Shown one piece after another: positions 57,709-64,000 of a stretch of DNA of 64,000 nucleotides. This DNA is from Pediococcus acidilactici (GTDB taxonomy: Bacteria > Bacillota > Bacilli > Lactobacillales > Lactobacillaceae). The notes beneath the pieces were generated by a model. The model was not told where the DNA came from and did not search any database. It saw only the letters and a list, made by a program, of their open reading frames with translations. Numbering within the stretch: the stretch's first letter is position 1; the number at the start of each line of letters is the position of its first letter. The stretch is from the NCBI GenBank assembly GCA_024970065.1, contig CP103908.1, positions 558,001 through 622,000 of the forward strand. Direction: 5' to 3'. The translations under genes were made by a program, and so were the position numbers.

Positions 57709-58716
57709 ATGATTAAATTTGGAATTATTGGAACTAATTGGATCACCCAGCAGTATGTGGATGCTGCCCATGCTAGCAAAGAATGGAAATTGACAGCGGT
57801 TTATTCGCGGACTCTCGAGAAGGCACACGAGTTTGGGGATAAGAATGGGGCAACTAAGCTTTATGACCAAATCACTGACTTGGTTAACGATGACGAAGTT
57901 GATGCTGTTTACATTGCCTCACCAAACAGCTTGCACTTTGCCCAAGCGAAACAAGTGCTAGAAGCTGACAAAGTGGCGGTGGTGGAAAAACCAATCGTTG
58001 CTAACCCAACCGAATGGATGGCGTTGGACAAAGTTTTAAAGGAGCATCCGCAAGCTAAACTATTCGAAGCGGCTCGCCACATTCACGAGCCAAACTTTAA
58101 GGCGATTACCCAAAAGATTGCCGAAATGGACGAAATTCAAGGTGCAACGTTGACTTACGCGAAGTATTCTAGTCGTTTCGACAGTTACTTAGCGGGCAAC
58201 GAAACGAACATCTTCTCGCTGAAGTTTGCGGGAGGGGCCCTGCAAGATTTAGGTGTTTATCTTGCGTACGACGCGATGGTTTGGTTTGGGATGCCGGACG
58301 AAGTGGCGTACTTTAATCAAAAGCTACGGACCGGCGCCGATGGCAAGGGAATCGCAATTTTACGCTACCCAGAATATGACGTGGTTTTAAATGTTGGAAA
58401 GAATGTTAATTCGGAAATTGGTTCCGAAATTTACGGATTGAAAGACACGATTGTGATGGATAACGCGGCTGAACTAAACCGGGTTGAATATTTGAATGCA
58501 TCAGGAGACAAGGAATTGATTAGCACAACTCCGGATGACAACCCGATGATTGCTGAAGCAACCGACTTTGCACGGGTAATTAACCACCCGGACGATCCCG
58601 AAAACCAAAAAGATTACCAAGAATGGCTAACTTTGAGTCGAAACGTCAATAAGTTGCTCTACAACCTCCGGCAAAATGGTAAGATATACTTTACCAATGA
58701 AAAAGAAGAGGACTAA
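57709..58716 (+). CDS. Gfo/Idh/MocA-family NAD(P)-dependent oxidoreductase
   Basis: A 335-residue dehydrogenase. Rossmann fold GIIGTNWITQQYVDAA (GxGxxx variant), DAVYIASPNSLHFAQAKQVLEADKVAVVEKPI with the EKP lysine, and the AARHIHEPNF segment are typical. It oxidises or reduces a sugar or polyol; the substrate is open. AAGGAGG precedes the ATG. A cre-like TGTAAGCGCTTATT at 57542-57555 lies upstream, so catabolite repression is plausible. Confidence 0.9.
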   Translation: MIKFGIIGTNWITQQYVDAAHASKEWKLTAVYSRTLEKAHEFGDKNGATKLYDQITDLVNDDEVDAVYIASPNSLHFAQAKQVLEADKVAVVEKPIVANPTEWMALDKVLKEHPQAKLFEAARHIHEPNFKAITQKIAEMDEIQGATLTYAKYSSRFDSYLAGNETNIFSLKFAGGALQDLGVYLAYDAMVWFGMPDEVAYFNQKLRTGADGKGIAILRYPEYDVVLNVGKNVNSEIGSEIYGLKDTIVMDNAAELNRVEYLNASGDKELISTTPDDNPMIAEATDFARVINHPDDPENQKDYQEWLTLSRNVNKLLYNLRQNGKIYFTNEKEED

Positions 58717-58722
58717 ACTTTC

Positions 58723-60039
58723 ATGAACGATTTATTTCAACAACATTTTCAAGAAAAGGGCTTTAAGCAGCTAACTTTAATTCAAGAGCGGGTTGCCGAA
58801 CCGCTCCGGGCGGGGGAAGCAGTTTTAGGACTTTCCCCAACTGGCTCCGGAAAGACCTTGGCGTTTGCTTTGCCATTAATGGAAAAAGTAATTCCGGGCA
58901 ACGGCCCCCAACTGTTGGTTTTGGCGCCTTCCCAAGAATTGGCGATTCAAACTACCGACGTTTTTCGCGAATGGGCAAGTCTAATTAATTTAAAAACGAC
59001 GTCCATCACCGGTGGGGCGAACGTGCAACGCCAGATTGAACGGTTGAAAAAGAAGAAGCCCGAGATTATCGTAGGAACTCCCGGACGAGTGTTGACCTTA
59101 ATCAACGAGCGGCACTTAAAGGTTAAGGATATCCAAAGCCTAGTGATTGATGAAGCTGACGAAATTTTGACGGGGGAAGCCCTTGAAGACGTGCGTCAGA
59201 TTGAAGATCAGTTGCCTAGTGACGTCCAATTGAGTTTCTTTTCGGCAACTAATGACCTTGCAATAGATGATTTGCAAACGTGGTTTGGCGTGACGCCGCA
59301 AGTGATTGACGTTCGGGCCGAAGATCAGACCCGGGGTGCGGTGCAACACGGTTGGATAACTGCTTCGCCGAAGAATAAACCACAAATTTTACGCCAATTA
59401 AGTCGGGTAAAGAAGTTCCAAGGTTTGGTATTCTTTAACCACGTAGCAACGATGGAAAAAATTACCGCCCTTTTGAAGCACGAAGGCGTTAAGGTCGGCA
59501 AAATTGCGGGGCACCAGGTACAAATTGACCGGGCTGCGGCAATGCGGCGGTTTAAGAAGAAGGAACTTTCCTTACTGATGGTGACTGACGTTGCAGCCCG
59601 GGGCTTGGATATTGAAAACCTCCCGGCCGTAATTAACTACGACATTCCGCGGGATGCCACTACCTACACTCACCGGGTCGGCCGGACTGGCCGCATGGGC
59701 CAAGCCGGATTCGTGATTAGTTTGGGAGACGATCACGATATTCGAAACTTAAAGAAAATCTTGCGGGAGTTGGACCAACCGGCGGAAAAATTGGCAATTG
59801 CCAACCGTCAGATTATGACCGCCACAAAAGCACGGCAAGTTGCTGAGCGAGCAGCTGGAGAAGAAGCTGCGGAGGCGCCGGTGGTTGAAGAAGCCTCACC
59901 AAAAGCAACTTCCCGGAACATTAAAACCCGTAAAGCAGAGGCTAAGGCGACGCCAAATGCGCCAGCTAAGCCGAAGAAAAAGGGCAAGAAGAAGCATTTA
60001 AAACGCAAGGGTAAGCCCCGCGCCAAAAAATCAAAATAA
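58723..60039 (+). CDS. DEAD-box RNA helicase
   Basis: A 438-residue CshB/DeaD-like helicase. Q motif region GFKQLTLIQERV, Walker A PTGSGKT, GTPGRVL, DEADEIL, SAT, then VTDVAARGLDI and HRVGRTGRMG. The C-terminus is a Lys/Ala-rich basic tail (KPKKKGKKKHLKRKGKPRAKKSK) for RNA binding. It unwinds RNA in ribosome assembly or cold adaptation. It starts six bases after the oxidoreductase. Confidence 0.94.
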   Translation: MNDLFQQHFQEKGFKQLTLIQERVAEPLRAGEAVLGLSPTGSGKTLAFALPLMEKVIPGNGPQLLVLAPSQELAIQTTDVFREWASLINLKTTSITGGANVQRQIERLKKKKPEIIVGTPGRVLTLINERHLKVKDIQSLVIDEADEILTGEALEDVRQIEDQLPSDVQLSFFSATNDLAIDDLQTWFGVTPQVIDVRAEDQTRGAVQHGWITASPKNKPQILRQLSRVKKFQGLVFFNHVATMEKITALLKHEGVKVGKIAGHQVQIDRAAAMRRFKKKELSLLMVTDVAARGLDIENLPAVINYDIPRDATTYTHRVGRTGRMGQAGFVISLGDDHDIRNLKKILRELDQPAEKLAIANRQIMTATKARQVAERAAGEEAAEAPVVEEASPKATSRNIKTRKAEAKATPNAPAKPKKKGKKKHLKRKGKPRAKKSK

Positions 60040-60132
60040 ATATTATTTAGTTTTGCTTAATTATCAATTTTTTAGTTAAAAAGGGCCTGAAATAGTGTAA
60101 TATAGTCACTGTTGAAAGGTGGGTATAATTTT

Positions 60133-61164
60133 ATGCGTAGAGAACGTAAAAGAGCGTCGCACACGGTGCGCAATACAATTTTAATTGTTTTAGCAATTAT
60201 TTTGCTTGGTGGAATATTCTATGGGGTGCGTAAGTACCAGAATGTCAAAAATGCGGTCGACAGCACTTATAGTAGTGCTGGGATCAAGAAACAACGGAAT
60301 ACCGCCGATTTAGTTGCTAACAAGAAGCCGATTTCGATTTTGTTGATGGGAACGGATACCGGAGCCCTCGGTCGTTCGTATAAGGGACGGACCGATAGTA
60401 TGATGGTGGTCACGATTAATCCCAAGACAAATAAGACAACGATTACTAGTATCCCGCGGGACTTAGGAGTGACCATCCCGGGTTACGAAGAAAAATCACC
60501 GTCTAAAATCAACGCTGCTTACGCGTTTGGACAAGCGGGGACCGCAATTCGAGCGGTACAATCCGTATTCAATATCCCAATTGATTACTATGTTTTAGTT
60601 AACATGGGTGGAATGCAAAAGGTTGTTGACGAAGTTGGCGGGGTTGACATTACTCCAACGCTCAGCTTTACGTATGAAGGTTACACCTTTAAGAAGGGCG
60701 TAAAAACCCACATGGATGGGAAAAAGGCGTTGGCCTACTCCCGGATGCGTTATGACGATCCGCAAAATGATTACGGGCGTCAGACTAGACAAAGGGCAGT
60801 ATTAACTGCTATCCTTGGCAAGAGCAGTTCGGTTTCTGCATTGCTTAATAAAGATTTTATCGATTCGATTGCTAACGAAACCCAAACCGACTTTACGTTT
60901 GGTAACTTAGTGGACTTGGCGAAGAATTACCGGACCGCATCGAAGAACATTGAAGAGACTCATGCGCAAGGCAGTGGTCAAATGGTCAATGGACAATCGA
61001 TGGAAATTGTTTCCCATACTGAATTACAGCGGGTGACTGATTTCATAAGAAAGGGTCTCGGATTAAAGCACGCTGAAACCGGCACTGCGGCGTTATCGGC
61101 CAACGGAGCTGCTAACGTAAGCAACAGCCAAGTTGAAAGTGAAAATATTAATGCAGGGAATTAA
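60133..61164 (+). CDS. LytR-CpsA-Psr (LCP) family glycopolymer ligase
   Basis: A 343-residue membrane protein with an N-terminal anchor (TILIVLAIILLGGIFYGV) and an outside LCP domain: ISILLMGTDTGALGRSYKGRTDSMMVVTINPKTNKTTITSIPRDLGVTIPG, with the pyrophosphate-binding Arg and Asp residues, then KINAAYAFGQAG and ALAYSRMRYDDPQNDYGRQTRQR. LCP enzymes attach teichoic acids or capsule to peptidoglycan, so it may fix the EPS made by the 20-34 kb operon. GGTGGG supports the ATG at 60133. Confidence 0.93.
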   Translation: MRRERKRASHTVRNTILIVLAIILLGGIFYGVRKYQNVKNAVDSTYSSAGIKKQRNTADLVANKKPISILLMGTDTGALGRSYKGRTDSMMVVTINPKTNKTTITSIPRDLGVTIPGYEEKSPSKINAAYAFGQAGTAIRAVQSVFNIPIDYYVLVNMGGMQKVVDEVGGVDITPTLSFTYEGYTFKKGVKTHMDGKKALAYSRMRYDDPQNDYGRQTRQRAVLTAILGKSSSVSALLNKDFIDSIANETQTDFTFGNLVDLAKNYRTASKNIEETHAQGSGQMVNGQSMEIVSHTELQRVTDFIRKGLGLKHAETGTAALSANGAANVSNSQVESENINAGN

Positions 61165-61175
61165 AGGAGAAAATA

Positions 61176-61412
61176 ATGGCGGATAAGGAAAAAGTTGACG
61201 AAAAGAAACCATTTGATGTAGGCGACGAAGTGACGGTCAAGAAAACTGATCTGCTACCAACCGGTTTTGCAGGAACCGTTGGAAAAGTCTATGAAAACTC
61301 AATTTTAATTGAAATTGATCCGGCTAGTGTTGCAAATTCGCGTTCGGAGGAACTACACGATTTGCATGGTCGGGTTGTAGTACGGATGAGCGAAGCAACT
61401 AAAAAAGCTTAA
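61176..61412 (+). CDS. DUF2187 (KOW-like) small protein
   Basis: A 78-residue protein with a KOW-like barrel: FDVGDEVTVKKTDLLPTGFAGTVGKVYENSILIEI. The family is widespread in Firmicutes and of unknown role. AAGGAG precedes the ATG, and it is probably co-transcribed with the LCP gene 11 bases upstream. Confidence 0.85.
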   Translation: MADKEKVDEKKPFDVGDEVTVKKTDLLPTGFAGTVGKVYENSILIEIDPASVANSRSEELHDLHGRVVVRMSEATKKA

Positions 61413-61425
61413 CCTCCTCTAAAGA

Positions 61426-61464
61426 CTCCAAATCGGGTGAACAGAGCCGGTTTGGGGTTTTTTT
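61426..61464 (+). terminator. Terminator of the LCP operon
   Basis: CTCCAAATCGG ... CCGGTTTGGGG then TTTTTTT. Confidence 0.8.
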
Positions 61465-61695
61465 ATTATTTTAGTTGTTCTTGATGTTTTTCTTTGTGGT
61501 AAAATACAGTATGCCCGTTTTTGTTTATTATCTAGTGATACATAGGGGGGAGTAGCTAGTATTTTAAAAAAGATTAAGTTTGAGCCTATTACAAGCCATA
61601 TAACGGTTTTTTTGCTAATATAAGGATAAACAAGATTTACCCTTTAGATAACAAGATATTTTGCGAGTTTGAATGCAGAGAAAAGAGGAATGAGT

Positions 61696-61950
61696 ATGTC
61701 AAAAAATTTAAAAATTGACCTTAACACAGATGAATTAATCGGAAGTCGGGAAGCTAGCCTAATGTGGGGCAAGCAAAAGGATTACGTGCGGACAATTTAC
61801 AACAAGTATCCAGAACGCTTTCCAGCGGGCACAATTCGGAAGTTTGGTAAACAACTAATTGTTACACGCGAGGGCATGGAAAGTGTAACGGGGATTAAAT
61901 ACGAAGACTTGGATAAGAAAAACATTGAAAAGGCTAAATTACCTGGCTAA
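61696..61950 (+). CDS. Small helix-turn-helix-type protein
   Basis: An 84-residue protein, MSKNLKIDLNTDELIGSREASLMWGKQKDYVRTIYNKYPERFPAGTIRKFGKQLIVTREGMESVTGI. The pattern of an HTH followed by a wing-like strand pair suits a small DNA-binding protein or a solitary antitoxin-like regulator. AGAGGA at 61684-61689 favours ATG 61696; ATG 61690 is possible. No partner toxin is adjacent. Confidence 0.65.
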   Translation: MSKNLKIDLNTDELIGSREASLMWGKQKDYVRTIYNKYPERFPAGTIRKFGKQLIVTREGMESVTGIKYEDLDKKNIEKAKLPG

Positions 61951-62030
61951 CTTTTTACAATACTAGGTGACAAGGATTTGAAAGTCTTTCATTTCCAAGC
62001 ATCATTCTGAACTAGTTTCAGGAATGAAGA

Positions 62031-62082
62031 ACCGTCCATAATTTGTTAGACAAAATCTAATAATAATTGGGGACGGTTTTTT
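62031..62082 (+). terminator. Terminator
   Basis: AACCGTCC and GGACGGTT with inner AATT pairs, followed by TTTTT. Confidence 0.7.
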
Positions 62083-62184
62083 TAATTGTCTGAGACTAGG
62101 TAAATGACAACTGCAGAGACTTGTTAAACAATCTTATTGGGCAACTTTACAGAATTTAAAATTCATGTAATACTAAATTGTTAG

Positions 62185-62258
62185 GTCTCCGTGGCTCAAC
62201 TGGATAGAGCAATCGCCTCCTAAGCGATAGGTTGCGAGTTCGATTCTCGCCGGGGACA
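62185..62258 (+). tRNA. tRNA-Arg (anticodon CCU)
   Basis: A complete cloverleaf: acceptor GTCTCCG/CGGGGAC, D-arm, anticodon stem TCGC/GCGA with loop CTCCTAA, and GTTCGATTC in the T-loop. Anticodon CCT reads AGG codons. CCA is not encoded. Confidence 0.95.
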
Positions 62259-62329
62259 TTTACTTATGGCTTGAAACGTTGATAACAAAGGGATTTTGGA
62301 GAAAAGTGCCAACCAAGACTAGGTGCACA

Positions 62330-62372
62330 TCCTAAAGCATCCAACACCGTAAAGGTTGGGTGCTTTTTTGTT
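62330..62372 (+). terminator. Terminator after tRNA-Arg
   Basis: AGCATCCAAC, loop, GTTGGGTGCT then TTTTTT. Confidence 0.75.
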
Positions 62373-62492
62373 TGCGCAAAATTATGCTGGCAATGCGTGA
62401 GGGAGTAGCGAATAATTCGCATAATGGCGGATTTGTTGGGTGACAGGAAATCTAATAACGGATTATCTGGTTGAAAAACGAACTTTTTAAAC

Positions 62493-62521
62493 TTGTTTTG
62501 TTGATAAAGTTAGTGTATATT
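62493..62521 (+). promoter_or_regulatory. Probable guaC promoter
   Basis: TTGTTT (62493-62498), 17 bases, TATATT (62516-62521), about 50 bases before the start. Confidence 0.45.
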
Positions 62522-62571
62522 ATTGCTTGGTGGCGATTGGCCATTAATTTAATCAATTCGAGGGGACCAGA

Positions 62572-63549
62572 ATGAAAGTATTTGATTATGAAGACATTCA
62601 ACTAATTCCAGCTAAGTGTGTTGTTCGCAGCCGTAGTGAATGTGATCCAACGGTTGAGTTGGGCAAGCATACGTTTAAGTTGCCGGTGGTACCTGCTAAT
62701 ATGCAAACCATTATCAACGAAGAAATTGCGGAAAAATTGGCGGCGGATGGCTATTTTTACATCATGCACCGCTTTGAACCAGAAACCCGGTTGGCTTTTG
62801 TGGAAAAGATGAAGGCGAAGGGATTAATTTCTTCCATTAGCGTGGGTGTTAAAGACGGCGAATACGACTTTATCGACGAATTAGCTGCTAAGAACTTAGT
62901 CCCTGATTACATTACGATTGACGTGGCCCACGGGCATGCGCAAACCGTAATTGACATGATTCATTACATTAAAGAAAAATTACCAGAAAGTTTTGTGATT
63001 GCCGGAAACGTGGGGACTCCTGAAGGGGTTCGTGAATTGGAAAGTGCCGGTGCTGACGCAACTAAAATTGGAATTGGACCAGGTAAGGTTTGCATTACCA
63101 AGCTAAAAACTGGATTTGGGACCGGAGGATGGCAACTATCAGCGTTACGTTGGTGTGCAAAAGTTGCTCGTAAGCCACTGATTGCCGATGGGGGAATTCG
63201 GAACCACGGTGACATTGCAAAATCAATCCGTTTTGGCGCAACCATGGTGATGATCGGTTCGTTGTTTGCAGGACACATCGAATCACCAGGGGAGACCAAG
63301 GTGGAAGACGGCGTTACCTACAAGGAATACTTCGGTAGTGCTTCCCAATACCAAAAGGGTGAAGCTAAAAATGTCGAAGGAAAGAAGATTTGGATTCACC
63401 AACGCGGACATTTAGCGGACACGCTGAAGGCAATGCGTGAAGATTTGCAGTCGGCGATTTCATACGCGGGAGGCCGCGATTTGGAATCAATTAGAAAGGT
63501 CGACTACGTAATTGTGAAGAATTCGATTTTTAATGGGGATATATTATAA
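62572..63549 (+). CDS. guaC: GMP reductase
   Basis: A 325-residue IMPDH/GMPR-family TIM barrel that converts GMP to [14 protein letters not shown] and [11 protein letters not shown], the catalytic Cys174 in [11 protein letters not shown], the [29 protein letters not shown] phosphate site and the YKEYFGSAS loop mark the GuaC-2 type without CBS domains. GAGGGG precedes the ATG. It is single, with repeats downstream. Confidence 0.95.
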   Translation: MKVFDYEDIQLIPAKCVVRSRSECDPTVELGKHTFKLPVVPANMQTIINEEIAEKLAADGYFYIMHRFEPETRLAFVEKMKAKGLISSISVGVKDGEYDFIDELAAKNLVPDYITIDVAHGHAQTVIDMIHYIKEKLPESFVIAGNVGTPEGVRELESAGADATKIGIGPGKVCITKLKTGFGTGGWQLSALRWCAKVARKPLIADGGIRNHGDIAKSIRFGATMVMIGSLFAGHIESPGETKVEDGVTYKEYFGSASQYQKGEAKNVEGKKIWIHQRGHLADTLKAMREDLQSAISYAGGRDLESIRKVDYVIVKNSIFNGDIL

Positions 63550-63553
63550 AAGA

Positions 63554-63666
63554 GTGCTCTGAAACCCGGGCAGCTTTTGAGGATTAACGAAGTGAAGGCG
63601 TTGATTGCGGTTTAGGCAATCGGCGCCTTAATTTGGTTAACCGGAGAAAGTTGGGTTTCATAGCAC
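63554..63666 (-). repeat. Structured repeat family, copy S2
   Basis: Bounded by GTGCTCTGAAACCC (63554-63567) and GGGTTTCATAGCAC (63653-63666), which pair. Read on the minus strand, the inner part is CTTTCTCCGGTTAACC, stem GGCGCCGATTGC / GCAATCAACGCC with loop CTAAACC, then GTTAATCCTCAAAAGCT, the same words as in the 16.8 kb array. Confidence 0.75.
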
Positions 63667-63777
63667 GTTTCGACTATGCAGCAGAAAAGTGAGGAATTAG
63701 GGCATTAATCGCGTTTTTAGCGATTGATGCCCTATTTTAGTTAACTGGAAGAAGCTGGGGCAGGAAGCACGTTTCGA
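63667..63777 (-). repeat. Structured repeat family, copy S1
   Basis: Read on the minus strand: CTTCCAGTTAAC, stem AGGGCATCAATCGC / GCGATTAATGCCCT with loop TAAAAAC, then TTCCTCAC. AGCACGTTTCGA occurs on the plus strand at both borders (63662-63673, 63766-63777). Confidence 0.72.
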
Positions 63778-63785
63778 ACAAACCA

Positions 63786-63834
63786 ACAAAAAATGGGGCC
63801 AGAATTTCATTAGTGAAATTCTAGTCCCATTTTT
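63786..63834. terminator. Bidirectional terminator between guaC and clpE
   Basis: AAAAATGGG, AGAATTTCA, loop TTAG, TGAAATTCT, CCCATTTTT. Confidence 0.85.
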
Positions 63835-63849
63835 AACTGTTATTACAAA

Positions 63850-64000
63850 TTACTTTTTATCGTCAGGGGCAACTTCGATTTTGTCGTCCTTAATGCGAGC
63901 AATTAATTGTTTTTCACTTGGATGGTCGAGGTAGTAGTCCGCGATGCGGTCTTCAATTTGTTCTTGGATGACCCGCCGCAATGGCCGAGCACCCATCTTA
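63850..64000 (-). CDS. clpE: C-terminal end of a ClpE-like AAA+ unfoldase (partial)
   Basis: The last 49 codons of a minus-strand gene running in from the right: [49 protein letters not shown]. GARPLRRxIQxxIEDxIAD is the end of the second AAA+ domain of Hsp100 proteins; IADYYLDHP is closest to ClpE among those I know. These proteins unfold substrates for ClpP. Only the C-terminus is visible, so ClpC or ClpL cannot be fully excluded. Confidence 0.75.
   Translation of the reverse strand, partial: KMGARPLRRVIQEQIEDRIADYYLDHPSEKQLIARIKDDKIEVAPDDKK

Overview
The window comes from a low-to-moderate GC Gram-positive bacterium of the family Lactobacillaceae. The evidence is a tmRNA whose tag reads AKNNNNSYALAA, a TPP-riboswitch thiamine salvage operon, several PRD/PTS sugar operons, a Wzy-type exopolysaccharide (EPS) operon, strong AGGAGG ribosome sites, many TTG starts and a CopY-type copper operon. 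I cannot fix the genus from sequence alone.

Layout. 1-2.9 kb is a graveyard of broken genes (frameshifted MFS transporter, headless serine recombinase, headless AlwI-like restriction enzyme) around one intact CorA-like transporter. 2.97-4.3 kb is an IS256-family element whose transposase carries one in-frame stop. 4.3-9.8 kb is mobile DNA lodged against the 3' end of ssrA: a lone SF1 helicase, an origin-like stretch, an excisionase-like protein and a tyrosine integrase, with a triplicated operator-like module between the last two. 9.8-20 kb is ordinary chromosome: ssrA, LicD, a TMEM175 channel, an AA10 LPMO, CsbD, riboswitch-thiM-thiD-thiE-tenA, recQ and a matrixin-like protease.

20.2-33.9 kb is an EPS operon: serine-hydrolase-like pseudoenzyme, chain-length/kinase/phosphatase trio, priming transferase, ManNAc synthesis and transfer genes, LicD, a galactofuranosyltransferase-like enzyme, Wzy, two glycosyltransferases, UDP-galactopyranose mutase and a flippase, closed by a terminator. 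The AT-rich middle (about 23.7-31.3 kb) is the variable serotype-like core. An exported GH63 enzyme follows. 36.9-47.4 kb holds two sugar operons with PRD regulators: aldolase plus fructose-type PTS, and lactose/cellobiose-type PTS plus a GH1 6-phospho-glycosidase whose acid/base Glu is Gln. 47.5-49.0 kb is decayed. 49-50.8 kb encodes a secreted nuclease and a membrane partner. 50.9-54 kb is a copper operon using two cupredoxin-like proteins. The remainder has a VanZ protein, an amino-acid permease, a dead GH25 homologue, an oxidoreductase, a DEAD-box helicase, an LCP protein, small conserved proteins, tRNA-Arg, guaC and the end of a Clp ATPase.

The most interesting unexplained signals are: (1) a dispersed repeat family at 12.9, 16.8-17.2 and 63.6-63.8 kb whose copies fold into long hairpins with different stem sequences but conserved pairing; (2) the ssrA-linked mobile region with repeated att-like and operator-like sequences and a lone helicase beside a DnaA box; (3) the Glu-to-Gln GH1 enzyme in a PTS operon; (4) two pseudoenzymes with erased catalytic residues.
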